Below are positions 8,548 to 16,903 of a DNA stretch of 64,000 bases, piece after piece. The translations under genes were made by a program, and so were the position numbers. Source of the DNA: Streptococcus oralis (GTDB lineage Bacteria; Bacillota; Bacilli; Lactobacillales; Streptococcaceae); the NCBI RefSeq assembly GCF_016127915.1, contig NZ_CP066059.1, positions 62,001 to 126,000 of the forward strand, written 5' to 3'. The notes beneath the pieces were generated by a model. The model was not told the origin of the DNA. It made no database searches and was given only the letters and a program-made list of their open reading frames with translations. Numbering within the stretch: the stretch's first letter is position 1; each line of letters starts with the position of its first letter.

Positions 8548-10536
8548 ATGATTAATAGAATTACAGATAATAAATTTAAACTAGTATCAAAATATGAACC
8601 TTCAGGAGATCAACCACAAGCGATTGAGCAGTTGGTTGACAATATCGAAGGTGGAGAGAAGGCCCAAATTTTGATGGGGGCGACGGGTACAGGGAAGACC
8701 TATACCATGAGTCAGGTCATTTCCAAAGTCAATAAACCAACTTTGGTCATTGCTCACAACAAAACCCTAGCTGGCCAGCTCTATGGGGAGTTCAAGGAAT
8801 TTTTCCCTGAAAATGCTGTTGAGTACTTCGTATCCTACTATGATTATTACCAGCCCGAGGCCTATGTCCCTTCTAGTGATACCTATATAGAGAAGGATAG
8901 CTCGGTCAATGACGAGATTGACAAGCTCCGCCACTCGGCGACTTCAGCCCTTCTGGAGCGCAATGATGTCATCGTAGTGGCTTCTGTCTCTTGTATCTAT
9001 GGTTTGGGTTCGCCAAAGGAATATACTGACAGTGTTGTTAGTCTCCGTCCAGGTCTGGAGATTTCTCGTGATAAACTTTTGAATGACTTGGTTGATATCC
9101 AGTTTGAACGTAATGATATTGATTTCCAACGGGGAAGATTTCGCGTTCGCGGGGATGTGGTGGAGATTTTCCCAGCTTCCCGTGATGAACACGCTTTTCG
9201 AGTAGAGTTTTTCGGGGATGAGATTGACCGTATCCGTGAAGTTGAGGCTTTGACAGGTCAGGTATTGGGAGAAGTGGATCATTTGGCGATTTTCCCTGCC
9301 ACTCACTTTGTGACCAATGATGATCACATGGAAGTTGCTATTGCCAAGATTCAGGCAGAGTTGGAGGACCAGTTAGCTGTCTTTGAGAAGGAAGGTAAAC
9401 TGCTAGAAGCTCAGCGTTTGAAACAGCGGACAGAGTATGATATCGAGATGTTACGTGAGATGGGTTATACAAATGGGGTTGAGAACTACTCACGTCACAT
9501 GGATGGTCGTAGCGAAGGAGAGCCCCCTTATACGCTTCTCGACTTCTTCCCAGATGATTTCTTGATTATGATTGATGAAAGTCACATGACCATGGGGCAG
9601 ATCAAGGGCATGTACAATGGAGACCGTTCTCGTAAGGAAATGTTGGTCAATTATGGTTTCCGTTTGCCGTCCGCCTTGGACAACCGTCCTCTCCGTCGGG
9701 AGGAGTTTGAAAGCCATGTGCATCAGATTGTTTACGTTTCAGCGACACCTGGTGACTATGAGAATGAACAGACCGAGACAGTGATCGAGCAAATCATCCG
9801 TCCGACTGGTCTTCTAGATCCAGAGGTGGAAGTTCGTCCGACTATGGGACAGATTGATGACCTTTTAGGTGAAATCAATGCCCGTGTTGAAAAGAATGAG
9901 CGTACCTTTATCACCACCTTGACCAAGAAAATGGCCGAAGATTTGACGGACTACTTCAAAGAAATGGGCATCAAGGTCAAGTACATGCACTCAGATATCA
10001 AGACCTTGGAGCGTACTGAGATTATCCGTGACTTGCGTTTAGGAGTCTTTGATGTCTTGGTCGGAATTAACCTGCTCCGCGAAGGGATTGACGTTCCTGA
10101 GGTAAGTTTAGTTGCCATTCTAGATGCTGATAAGGAAGGTTTCCTTCGTAACGAACGCGGTCTCATCCAGACCATTGGACGTGCTGCCCGTAATAGCGAA
10201 GGGCATGTCATCATGTATGCGGACACGATGACTCAATCTATGCAACGTGCTATCGATGAAACGGCTCGTCGTCGAAAAATCCAGATGACTTATAATGAAG
10301 AGCATGGTATCGTCCCTCAGACAATCAAGAAAGAAATCCGTGACTTAATTGCCGTGACTAAATCAGTAGCTAAGGAAGAGGACAAGGAAGTCGATATCAA
10401 TAGCCTCAACAAACAAGAACGCAAGGAACTCGTCAAGAAACTCGAAAAACAAATGCAAGAAGCCGTCGAAGTACTTGATTTTGAACTGGCAGCTCAGATA
10501 CGTGACATGATGTTGGAAGTGAAGGCGTTGGATTAG
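8548..10536 (+). CDS. uvrB: Excinuclease ABC subunit B
   Basis: A 662-residue nucleotide-excision-repair helicase-like subunit that verifies DNA damage loaded by UvrA and recruits UvrC. The Walker A motif [10 protein letters not shown] is at about 43-52, the beta-hairpin region around [12 protein letters not shown] is near 95, DESHMT near 340, helicase motifs V/VI ([23 protein letters not shown]) near 505-550, and the UVR coiled-coil domain at the C-terminus (about 620-660). Length is typical. It reads divergently from glnPQ, and the downstream oxidoreductase gene starts only 14 bases later. Confidence 0.98.
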   Translation: MINRITDNKFKLVSKYEPSGDQPQAIEQLVDNIEGGEKAQILMGATGTGKTYTMSQVISKVNKPTLVIAHNKTLAGQLYGEFKEFFPENAVEYFVSYYDYYQPEAYVPSSDTYIEKDSSVNDEIDKLRHSATSALLERNDVIVVASVSCIYGLGSPKEYTDSVVSLRPGLEISRDKLLNDLVDIQFERNDIDFQRGRFRVRGDVVEIFPASRDEHAFRVEFFGDEIDRIREVEALTGQVLGEVDHLAIFPATHFVTNDDHMEVAIAKIQAELEDQLAVFEKEGKLLEAQRLKQRTEYDIEMLREMGYTNGVENYSRHMDGRSEGEPPYTLLDFFPDDFLIMIDESHMTMGQIKGMYNGDRSRKEMLVNYGFRLPSALDNRPLRREEFESHVHQIVYVSATPGDYENEQTETVIEQIIRPTGLLDPEVEVRPTMGQIDDLLGEINARVEKNERTFITTLTKKMAEDLTDYFKEMGIKVKYMHSDIKTLERTEIIRDLRLGVFDVLVGINLLREGIDVPEVSLVAILDADKEGFLRNERGLIQTIGRAARNSEGHVIMYADTMTQSMQRAIDETARRRKIQMTYNEEHGIVPQTIKKEIRDLIAVTKSVAKEEDKEVDINSLNKQERKELVKKLEKQMQEAVEVLDFELAAQIRDMMLEVKALD

Positions 10537-10550
10537 ATAGGAGAAAACGA

Positions 10551-11177
10551 ATGAAAATTTTAGTCATCAATGGACATCCTGACAAGGAAAGTTTCTGTCA
10601 AGAAATTTTTCGAACGATTGTAGAAAATATTGACTCAAATCATCATGAGCTTGAATCTATTAACCTAAATGAGATAGATTTTGATCCTGTATTACGTTAT
10701 GGTTATCGAAAACGGATGGAAGAGGACTCTTTCATACTTCGCTCTCAGGAATTAATCCAGTGGGCAGATCATTTCATTTTTGTTTATCCAATTTGGTGGA
10801 GTAGTATGCCTAGCTTATTGAAGGGTTTGATTGATCGTGTTTTCACGCCAGGAATTGCGTACTCTGCCAATATTCAAGGAAGTTTTATTTGGAATTACTT
10901 AAGAGGTCAGCAGTTTAAAAAGTTACTAAAAGGAAAATCAGCCAGTATTTACGCAACATCCATGGCACCAACATGGTGGTACAAAGTATTCTCAGGTCCT
11001 ATCAGTATCCCAGACAGTTATGGAATATCAGTATTAAAGAATGCTGTCCTAAATCACTGCGGTATTAAAACAAAGAAAGTTTCAATTTTGGGTGAGTTAG
11101 GGCGTGAGGTGAATACAAGTTCAACAAGAGAAAAGTATCTACAAAAAGTAGCTGAGGAAGTCAAGGCGTTGGGGTAG
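10551..11177 (+). CDS. NAD(P)H-dependent oxidoreductase, flavodoxin-like fold
   Basis: A 208-residue protein of the Flavodoxin_2 / NQO1-like family. It starts MKILVINGHPDKESF (FMN/FAD phosphate loop) and has the family signature FVYPIWWSSMPSLLKGLIDRVF at about 75-97 followed by a long loop with KGKSASIYATSMAP. Such enzymes reduce quinones or other electrophiles using NAD(P)H. It begins 14 bases after uvrB with a GGAGA ribosome site and may be co-transcribed, though no functional link to uvrB is evident. Confidence 0.85.
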   Translation: MKILVINGHPDKESFCQEIFRTIVENIDSNHHELESINLNEIDFDPVLRYGYRKRMEEDSFILRSQELIQWADHFIFVYPIWWSSMPSLLKGLIDRVFTPGIAYSANIQGSFIWNYLRGQQFKKLLKGKSASIYATSMAPTWWYKVFSGPISIPDSYGISVLKNAVLNHCGIKTKKVSILGELGREVNTSSTREKYLQKVAEEVKALG

Positions 11178-11185
11178 GAAAAAGT

Positions 11186-11749
11186 ATGGTTTATTTAAGA
11201 AAACTAATTGAAGAAGATCTGTTGTCTTTGTGGAAAATTGCTTATTCACAATCTGATCCAATTTGGAAGCAGTATGATGCTCCCTATTATGACGATTATC
11301 AGCATTTTCCTAATTTTCAAGAATTTAAACTACAAAAATCAGAATCCGCTCTAAACAACTCAAATCGCCTTGGTATTTTTGTTGATGATAAACTAGTTGG
11401 GACTGTTTCGCGCTACTGGGTATGTAAACAAACAAGATGGATGGAATTGGGAATTTGTATTTATGACAAGAAATTTTGGAACTTTGGAATTGGAAAAGCT
11501 GCTATGCTACAGTGGATAGATCAGACATTTCAGGATTACTTGGAGTTGGAGCATCTTGGTTTGACAACTTGGTCAGGAAATCTTGGTATGGTAAAACTTG
11601 CTGAAAAATTAAGAATGAAAAAAGAAGCTCATATTCCAAAAGTTCGTTATTACCAAGGCAAATATTTTGATAGTATTAAATATGGTATTTTGAGAGAAAA
11701 ATGGGGGAAAATAAATGAATCTTACTATCAAAAAGATGGAAACTCCTGA
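11186..11749 (+). CDS. GNAT family N-acetyltransferase
   Basis: A 187-residue acetyltransferase of the RimJ/Acetyltransf_3 type. The acetyl-CoA pyrophosphate-binding stretch is about residues 100-112 (KFWNFGIGKAAM), preceded by the beta-strand WMELGICIYD, with a C-terminal segment SGNLGMVKLAEKLRMKKEAH typical of the family. The acceptor is unknown. It starts 8 bases after the oxidoreductase gene. Its 3' end overlaps the next GNAT gene by 35 bases in another frame. Confidence 0.82.
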   Translation: MVYLRKLIEEDLLSLWKIAYSQSDPIWKQYDAPYYDDYQHFPNFQEFKLQKSESALNNSNRLGIFVDDKLVGTVSRYWVCKQTRWMELGICIYDKKFWNFGIGKAAMLQWIDQTFQDYLELEHLGLTTWSGNLGMVKLAEKLRMKKEAHIPKVRYYQGKYFDSIKYGILREKWGKINESYYQKDGNS

Positions 11750-12236
11750 AGAGATAGAAGGTAAATCCCTCGTTCACTGGCAAGCGTGGAGAGAGGCTTA
11801 TGACGACCTTTTGCCTGCAGAATTTCAGGAGACAATCACATTAGAAAGATGTCGATTCTTTAGTCAAAAGTATACAGAAAATACATTGATTGCGATAGAT
11901 GGCATGAAGGTAGTTGGTTTTATCAGTTATGGAAACTTTCGTGATGAGACTATTCAAGCTGGTGAAATTATGGCTTTATATATTTTAAAAGACTATTATG
12001 GAAAAGGTATCGCACAAAAGTTAGTGAAAGCAGCTTTGAATGCTCTTGATCATTTTTCTGAAATTTTCTTATGGGTATTGAAAGATAATAAGCGTGCCAT
12101 TGCTTTCTATCAAAAAATGGGTTTTACTTTTGATGGACAAGAAAAGATGCTTGACCTTGGAAAACCTATCACTGAAATTAGAATGGTACGTAAGAAATTA
12201 TCAAAATCTGATAGTCAAATACTGGTAGAATTGTGA
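11715..12236 (+). CDS. GNAT family N-acetyltransferase
   Basis: A 173-residue acetyltransferase with the motif A region YILKDYYGKGIAQKLVKAAL at about 92-111 and the terminal NKRAIAFYQKMGFTFDGQ motif at about 130-147. The acceptor is unknown. The ATG at 11715, preceded by GGGGGAAAATAA, lies inside the previous gene, so the two GNAT genes overlap by 35 bases; this is unusually long and suggests coupling. The two proteins are not close paralogues. Confidence 0.82.
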   Translation: MNLTIKKMETPEEIEGKSLVHWQAWREAYDDLLPAEFQETITLERCRFFSQKYTENTLIAIDGMKVVGFISYGNFRDETIQAGEIMALYILKDYYGKGIAQKLVKAALNALDHFSEIFLWVLKDNKRAIAFYQKMGFTFDGQEKMLDLGKPITEIRMVRKKLSKSDSQILVEL

Positions 12237-12307
12237 TTTTGTTTTCAGATGACTCAATGAACAAACAATCATGTTTTAGAAAATATTTTTAATGGAAAGA
12301 AGTTATT

Positions 12308-12811
12308 ATGAATTTGAAAGAGAAGAATTATAAGAAATCATCAGGCTTAGATTCAGTACGTTTTTGGTTACAAGGGCATCGATTTGTCAAATTTATGCTT
12401 GATATTATCTTTTATATCAGCTTGTTCCTAGTTATAGAATTTACAACATCACAGAACAAAAGCATTCCAGCTGATTTTAGGTACAGAGAACTCTTATTTC
12501 CCTTGCAATTAAATCTTTTTATCTTGGGAAACAGGCTCTGTGCTCTCTTTTTGTCAGTGAAAACTGAAAAAGAAAGGACCCTTAAAAGATTTTGTGAACC
12601 CTTTATTTATATCAATATCCTTAGCTTCATTTTTCAACTGATTGGTGTGAGAAAAAGAGGTAGAGTCGTTCTCTCACCTTTGTTTTCACTGGAGTCATCC
12701 TATATCTGGTTCCCTATTGTCGTCTACCTTCTAGTCTTGATGTTAACTTTGGCAATCTTCTTTCTCTCTAAAGGTTCAAAAAAAGGAGTAGATGAAAATG
12801 AAGATGAGTAG
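12308..12811 (+). CDS. Uncharacterised membrane protein, tandem family member 1
   Basis: A 167-residue protein I do not recognise. About four hydrophobic segments are visible (about 34-54, 62-82, 95-118, 134-156). It shares three landmarks with the next two genes: an early basic W-x-x-x-H motif (FWLQGHR at 17-23), an inner segment with (H/Q)LIGV or HLIVG, and a late motif S-[LMV]-[ED]-x-x-Y-[IV]-W-x-P-I-[VA] (here SLESSYIWFPIV). It opens the tandem cluster. The 71 bases before it hold no obvious promoter. Codon use is A/T-rich and loose. No function is claimed. Confidence 0.75.
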   Translation: MNLKEKNYKKSSGLDSVRFWLQGHRFVKFMLDIIFYISLFLVIEFTTSQNKSIPADFRYRELLFPLQLNLFILGNRLCALFLSVKTEKERTLKRFCEPFIYINILSFIFQLIGVRKRGRVVLSPLFSLESSYIWFPIVVYLLVLMLTLAIFFLSKGSKKGVDENEDE

Positions 12812-13346
12812 ACAAATGAAGTACAAGACAAAAGAAAAGTCTTCTTGGACTAAGAGGTTTTCTCTTTGGACGGAAAGGCACCGAAGGATTGGTCAACTCT
12901 TGGATACGAGTGTATTATTTGGATCTATGTTTCTATCATTTCTCGCCGTCTCTTTCATTAGTTACCCATTACCGAACATAAACTATCTTTTCCCCTTAAG
13001 CTTCAATCTTTTTCTTCTGATCTTCTCAACCTATTTCCTTGTTTTTTATTCTGAAAGTGATAAACTTCAGAAATGGCGTTACTTTTCATGGATATTTATC
13101 GGTTTCAATGGTTCTCTTTTTCCTTTTCATCTCTTGGTGGGACTGAATTGGCTAGGACGTCGTAAGTCAACGAATTTCCCTCCCATAATTTCTATGGATC
13201 CAGCATATGTCTGGGTCCCTATTGTAAGTTATCTCTTTTTCTTTTTCTTGGGGCTGGGCATTCTGCTTTTGATTATACGGATAGAAAAGCGAAGAAGGAG
13301 GCGCAAATGGAATGAGAGACCAAGAGACAAAAGAAGGTCAAACTAA
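12798..13346 (+). CDS. Uncharacterised membrane protein, tandem family member 2
   Basis: About 182 residues, with four predicted membrane segments and a strongly basic C-terminus rich in Arg and Lys. Shared motifs are SLWTERHRR near 23, HLLVGLNWLGRRK near 114, and SMDPAYVWVPIVSYL near 133. ATGs at 12792, 12798 and 12804 are in frame; the one at 12798 has the best spacing (9 bases) from GGAG at 12785. The start lies inside member 1. A positive tail implies a cytoplasmic C-terminus. Function unknown. Confidence 0.72.
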   Translation: MKMSRQMKYKTKEKSSWTKRFSLWTERHRRIGQLLDTSVLFGSMFLSFLAVSFISYPLPNINYLFPLSFNLFLLIFSTYFLVFYSESDKLQKWRYFSWIFIGFNGSLFPFHLLVGLNWLGRRKSTNFPPIISMDPAYVWVPIVSYLFFFFLGLGILLLIIRIEKRRRRRKWNERPRDKRRSN

Positions 13347-13357
13347 AGAAGATCAAA

Positions 13358-13840
13358 ATGAGAAAAATCCATAAAAAGTATTCTTTGGTAGCTCACGTCC
13401 AATTGTGGCTGGAAAGACATTCAAAGCTTGCTTCTTTTATGGATGGTGGTATAATATTATTTTCTATTTTTAGTATCATGTATGTGTTGTTCGGGACATC
13501 ACTTATCCCGAAACCATATCAAGAACTGTCCTATGTCTTTTTGGTGCACACACTCTATCAAGGTATTTTTAGAGATGGTTTTAGCAATAAGGTTTCAGTA
13601 CAAGGATTTTTAAAAACTTTTCTATTCATAAACGGACCTATTTTTCTCCTCCACTTAATTGTGGGGGTGAAAGGGAGAAATGTTAAAAAAATTCCTTCCT
13701 TATTATCTGTTGATTATCACTACATCTGGCTTCCAATTGCTACCTATCTAATCTTTTTCATCATTCCAGCGATATTGATGGTGATTTTGAAATATAAGGA
13801 CAAAAAGAGGAAAAATCATGACAAAAGAAAATCGAACTAA
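13358..13840 (+). CDS. Uncharacterised membrane protein, tandem family member 3
   Basis: A 160-residue protein with four hydrophobic segments and a Lys/Arg-rich tail (DKKRKNHDKRKSN). It carries the family landmarks LWLERHSK near 16, LLHLIVGVKGRNVKK near 101, and SVDYHYIWLPIATYL near 123. Its last codons are nearly the same in sequence as the last codons of member 2, which supports tandem duplication. It has only a weak ribosome site (GAAG). Function unknown. Confidence 0.72.
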   Translation: MRKIHKKYSLVAHVQLWLERHSKLASFMDGGIILFSIFSIMYVLFGTSLIPKPYQELSYVFLVHTLYQGIFRDGFSNKVSVQGFLKTFLFINGPIFLLHLIVGVKGRNVKKIPSLLSVDYHYIWLPIATYLIFFIIPAILMVILKYKDKKRKNHDKRKSN

Positions 13841-14261
13841 GTTATTTTCATTTAAAACTCTCTATTTGACTTTGCTAGCTTTTGTGATTCTTCATTTGGT
13901 GTTGTTGGTTTTTGGTCTATCCTTTACTCCAGTTTTGTGGAATAGTTGGTTTTTCATTCTTTGTTTGACCTTCTTAATCCATCCCTGGAGAATTTTTTAT
14001 AGGACAAGAGATTTTCAATGGTATCACCTAATTTTCCAGTTATTTAGTGGATTGGTGGCACTTTATCTTTGGTTTGCAGCATTTTTTGTTTTGTCCATTA
14101 TGTCGGATCCAGCTATTCCCATCAATATAGACTATCACATACAAGATAAGGAAATCATTATTGTTAGAGGTTTTGTGGTCCACAGTACCTATGAACATCA
14201 TGAGTTGATCAATCCCTTTATCATGAAGTCAGAAGTAAAATACAACGAAGATACATTTTAA
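13818..14261 (+). CDS. Uncharacterised membrane protein downstream of the tandem family
   Basis: A 147-residue protein with about three hydrophobic segments (about 13-33, 38-56, 74-94) and a polar C-terminal portion of about 50 residues that is probably exposed. It lacks the W-x-x-x-H and YxWxPI motifs of the three preceding proteins and so is not an obvious paralogue. It overlaps member 3 by 23 bases and has an AGAGGA ribosome site. It is likely in the same transcript. Function unknown. Confidence 0.7.
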   Translation: MTKENRTKLFSFKTLYLTLLAFVILHLVLLVFGLSFTPVLWNSWFFILCLTFLIHPWRIFYRTRDFQWYHLIFQLFSGLVALYLWFAAFFVLSIMSDPAIPINIDYHIQDKEIIIVRGFVVHSTYEHHELINPFIMKSEVKYNEDTF

Positions 14262-14284
14262 TAACTTAGAAAGCGAGCAAATCT

Positions 14285-14752
14285 ATGTCCCGTGCCCAAG
14301 CAACCATTTTAACCAACATCTGTCTGATTGAAGACCTCGAAACCCAGCGCGTGGTGATGCAGTATCGTTCACCCGAAAACAATCGCTGGTCTGGCTATGC
14401 CTTTCCAGGAGGACATGTTGAGAATGGCGAGGCCTTTGCCGAGTCTGTCATTCGTGAGATTTATGAAGAAACAGGTCTAACCATTCAGAATCCACAACTA
14501 GTCGGCATTAAAAACTGGCCCTTAGATACAGGTGGGCGCTACATCGTCGTTTGCTATAAAGCGACAGAGTTTAGTGGAAATCTCCAATCCTCAGAGGAAG
14601 GAGAAGTATCTTGGGTGCAAAAAGACCAGATTCCAAACTTGGATCTGGCCTATGATATGTTGCCTTTGATGGAAATGATGGAAGCACCTGACAAGTCTGA
14701 ATTCTTCTATCGCCACCGCACAGAGGATGGCTGGGAAAAAGAAATTTTCTAG
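14285..14752 (+). CDS. mutT: NUDIX hydrolase, MutT/MutX-like 8-oxo-dGTP diphosphatase
   Basis: A 155-residue NUDIX protein. The box G-x5-E-x7-R-E-U-x-E-E-x-G-U is complete at residues 43-65 (G43, E49, R57, E58, E61, E62, G64). Pneumococcal MutX, which it resembles, hydrolyses 8-oxo-dGTP and prevents A:T to C:G mutations, pairing functionally with MutY encoded elsewhere in this window. It is 23 bases after the membrane-protein cluster. Its stop codon overlaps that of the convergent niaR gene by four bases. Confidence 0.88.
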   Translation: MSRAQATILTNICLIEDLETQRVVMQYRSPENNRWSGYAFPGGHVENGEAFAESVIREIYEETGLTIQNPQLVGIKNWPLDTGGRYIVVCYKATEFSGNLQSSEEGEVSWVQKDQIPNLDLAYDMLPLMEMMEAPDKSEFFYRHRTEDGWEKEIF

Positions 14753-15264
14753 TCTTTTACTAAATAACCTAACTGATCCAAGGCCTCCTCGATATAGTGG
14801 AGGTCTTGTTGTGTCTCGGCTTCAACAAGGTGGTAATGGATGCCGTCTGTCAATTCAGCAAGGGGTCTAAAGTCTGAATTCTCGACTTGTTCCAGAAAGT
14901 GCTGGACATCTCGGAGGCAAGTTAGTTTGAGTAGGGTTTCAATTTCTCCATAAACGGGATGATCGATTAAGATATTTTGAACACGACCGCCATTATCTAC
15001 AATGGCTAGTAGTTCCTGACCGATTTCTTCCAGTTCATGTTTTACTTTAAAGAGTTTGTGGACGTAGGGGCTGGCATCATTTTCTTTGTAGATATAACCA
15101 CGATTGGTGGATAGGATAGGAGCTCCATCTGCTCGGAGAATAGCGATGTCCTGTACAATGACTTGGCGCGTAACATGAAAGTGTTCAGCCAAGGTTTGGC
15201 CATTGAGGGCTTTTGGTGCCTCTTTTAACAGTTTAAGAAGAGCCTGTTTGCGATCTTTTGTCAT
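14749..15264 (-). CDS. niaR: NiaR-type transcriptional repressor (HTH-11 plus 3H domain)
   Basis: A 171-residue regulator. An N-terminal winged helix-turn-helix (about 5-60, LAEHFHVTRQVIVQDIAILR) is followed by a 3H domain (about 70-168) with the conserved histidines in LFKVKH, DHPVYGEI and DGIHYHLVEA. In Firmicutes this architecture is NiaR/YrxA, which represses niacin uptake and NAD synthesis genes when niacin is plentiful. It is 11 bases downstream of the probable niacin transporter gene and evidently co-transcribed, so it would be autoregulated from the same operator. Confidence 0.85.
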   Translation of the reverse strand: MTKDRKQALLKLLKEAPKALNGQTLAEHFHVTRQVIVQDIAILRADGAPILSTNRGYIYKENDASPYVHKLFKVKHELEEIGQELLAIVDNGGRVQNILIDHPVYGEIETLLKLTCLRDVQHFLEQVENSDFRPLAELTDGIHYHLVEAETQQDLHYIEEALDQLGYLVKD

Positions 15265-15275
15265 AGTTTTTCCTT

Positions 15276-15803
15276 TTAGCGACGTTTTCGAAGCACTTTA
15301 AATACAGCTAGTGCTAAGGTATAGTCTACCATACTATGGACAATTGTTCCAAAACCAACTAGGACAAATAGAACATAAAACATATTTTCAACGTTTGTCC
15401 CTGAAGTAGCATAGAAGATGATACAAGCTACCACCTCAGCGATAGCATGAACAACACCCAAAACAATGTTAAAAATCCAAGATGCCTTTGGTTTATCCAA
15501 GGTTTCAGGGAATTTCTTTAAGTACAAAGCTCCCAGAATACCAAAAACGATGTGAGAGAAGGCACGGAGTACAATAACAGGCGGATAGCCTGCCATCAGA
15601 AAACCGAGACTAGAAGCAATAATCACAAAAGCAGCCATCAAAGGCGAGAGAAACATGGCGATAAAGATGGCGATATGACTTCCCAAGGTGTAAGAAGCCG
15701 GTGGGATAACGATTTTAAATGGCATAACGATTGGAATCAAAATCGCTATTGCAGTGAGTAGGGCAGTCATAGTCATAAACTGCGTTTTTTTCCGTATATC
15801 CAT
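15276..15803 (-). CDS. niaX: ECF-type transporter S component, probable niacin transporter
   Basis: A 175-residue hydrophobic protein with about six membrane segments, consistent with an ECF S component that captures a vitamin and works with the shared EcfAA'T module. Linkage to a 3H-domain repressor and an operator-like palindrome at its promoter make niacin the likely substrate. The in-frame ATG at 15815 lies upstream of the GGAGG ribosome site; the ATG at 15803, 5 bases after it, is the true start (MDIRKKTQFMTM). Substrate is inferred. Confidence 0.8.
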   Translation of the reverse strand: MDIRKKTQFMTMTALLTAIAILIPIVMPFKIVIPPASYTLGSHIAIFIAMFLSPLMAAFVIIASSLGFLMAGYPPVIVLRAFSHIVFGILGALYLKKFPETLDKPKASWIFNIVLGVVHAIAEVVACIIFYATSGTNVENMFYVLFVLVGFGTIVHSMVDYTLALAVFKVLRKRR

Positions 15804-15814
15804 AAGAACCTCCA

Positions 15815-15836
15815 TTTATCTGTATATACACAAGTA
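15815..15836. promoter_or_regulatory. Probable NiaR operator at the niaX-niaR promoter
   Basis: On the minus strand the stretch TACTTGTGTATATACAG with a TA-rich tail forms an imperfect inverted repeat covering the predicted transcription start (near 15829). It resembles, from memory, the pneumococcal NiaR motif (TAC..GTGT....ACA). Position over the start suits repression. Confidence 0.55.
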
Positions 15837-15864
15837 TAGTACAATAAATCCCCAATCAAGTCAA
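15836..15864 (-). promoter_or_regulatory. Promoter of niaX-niaR
   Basis: On the minus strand, TTGACT (15859-15864), 17 bases, TACTAT (15836-15841). It is back-to-back with the promoter of the small membrane protein gene at 15874-15902. Confidence 0.7.
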
Positions 15865-15873
15865 GAAGCATTA

Positions 15874-15902
15874 TTGATTTTTCAGGAAAATTTGGTTAAA
15901 AT
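15874..15902 (+). promoter_or_regulatory. Promoter of the small membrane protein gene
   Basis: TTGATT (15874-15879), 17 bases, TAAAAT (15897-15902). Confidence 0.6.
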
Positions 15903-15938
15903 GTGGTAAAGAATAATAGGAACTGAGGAGAAAATGTG

Positions 15939-16298
15939 ATGGTACTTTTTGTTTACCTAATCGTGGTAATCGTGATGATGTCAAAACAGAAAAGTGAAGG
16001 AAAAGTAGTCTCAGGTTGGACTCGCTTCCTAGTTTATAGTTTATTAGTCCTTTCGCTACTCTCTCTATTAGCAAGTGGCCTGGCTGTTTCACTCTTTAGC
16101 CTTCCTTTATTAGGTTTTCTTTTGATGGCAGCAATACTCGAAATTGCTTATTTCGTCAGATTGGTGATTGCATTTGGTTTGGTTTTACTATCTCTAACCC
16201 TATACTTGGATAGCCAGAAAAGCCAGCAACCTACCCCTCTTTCGTATCATCTCTTGCGCTTTGGCTTTCACATTCTATTGATGTTTCTCATGTTTTAA
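15939..16298 (+). CDS. Small hypothetical membrane protein
   Basis: A 119-residue protein that is almost wholly hydrophobic, with three to four membrane segments separated by short basic loops (SKQKSEGKVV near 15-24). I do not recognise a family. The gene has a promoter, a GGAG ribosome site 8 bases before the ATG at 15939 (a GTG at 15936 is an alternative start), and a terminator, so it appears to be a real monocistronic gene between two vitamin-transport units. No function is claimed. Confidence 0.7.
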   Translation: MVLFVYLIVVIVMMSKQKSEGKVVSGWTRFLVYSLLVLSLLSLLASGLAVSLFSLPLLGFLLMAAILEIAYFVRLVIAFGLVLLSLTLYLDSQKSQQPTPLSYHLLRFGFHILLMFLMF

Positions 16299-16304
16299 AT
16301 GCTA

Positions 16305-16341
16305 AACTCCACCTTCAGGACGAAAGTGGAGTTGTTTTTTT
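16305..16341 (+). terminator. Terminator of the small membrane protein gene
   Basis: An 8-base stem (AACTCCAC at 16305-16312 with GTGGAGTT at 16326-16333) is followed by a run of T at 16335-16341. The T run touches the end of panT on the opposite strand. Confidence 0.8.
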
Positions 16342-16903
16342 ATTTCTTCAGAGTTTCGAGACGGGGAACAATTGCTACTGTTAGAACGGCAGAGATGACA
16401 AGCTCGGCAATTGAGTTTGTAGAAATAACGGTTGCCAGGAGTTTTTGGATATTGCCATCGAAGACATTTCCAAAAAGGAAGAAGATTCCCCCAAGGACAA
16501 AGACGGTGTTGGTAAGGGAACCGAGAGCACCAGCAAAGATGAGACCTGTTCTGTTTTTTAATAATTTATAAACCAAGCAAGGTGTCAGCCCAATCAAAAC
16601 GCGAGGGACAATAGCGATAATCGCAGAGTAAATGTTTCCGTTCGGTACGAATGGTGAGAAGAGGTAGCTGGTTGGAAGGATGGTAATCGTATTTACCGTT
16701 AAGCTCAATAGTCCCATAAGAAAACCAAGTGTAACCCCAACCCGAGGGCCATAGATGATACTAGCAATAATGACTGGAATATGAACGATAGTTGGTTTGA
16801 TTGGAAATGGGAAGAGATTAAAGAGGAGAGAACTCAAAAAGTGGATAACGAGCATAACTGCAAAAAAGATAGCAATCGGTGCAATGTTAGAGCGTTTGTT
16901 CAT
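16340..16903 (-). CDS. panT: ECF transporter S component, pantothenate-type
   Basis: A 187-residue membrane protein with about six hydrophobic segments and the S-component feature of a long amphipathic loop (TILPTSYLFSPFVPNGNIYS near 75-94). It is the third gene of coaB-coaC-panT, overlapping coaC by 17 bases. Because CoaB and CoaC convert phosphopantothenate to phosphopantetheine, the vitamin transported is most likely pantothenate (PanT). The substrate assignment rests on operon context and family resemblance. Confidence 0.85.
   Translation of the reverse strand: MNKRSNIAPIAIFFAVMLVIHFLSSLLFNLFPFPIKPTIVHIPVIIASIIYGPRVGVTLGFLMGLLSLTVNTITILPTSYLFSPFVPNGNIYSAIIAIVPRVLIGLTPCLVYKLLKNRTGLIFAGALGSLTNTVFVLGGIFFLFGNVFDGNIQKLLATVISTNSIAELVISAVLTVAIVPRLETLKK

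Noticed and set aside
15876..15894. CodY-like palindrome upstream of the small membrane protein gene
   Set aside because: The central spacing differs by one base from the CodY consensus, so I do not count it as a site.
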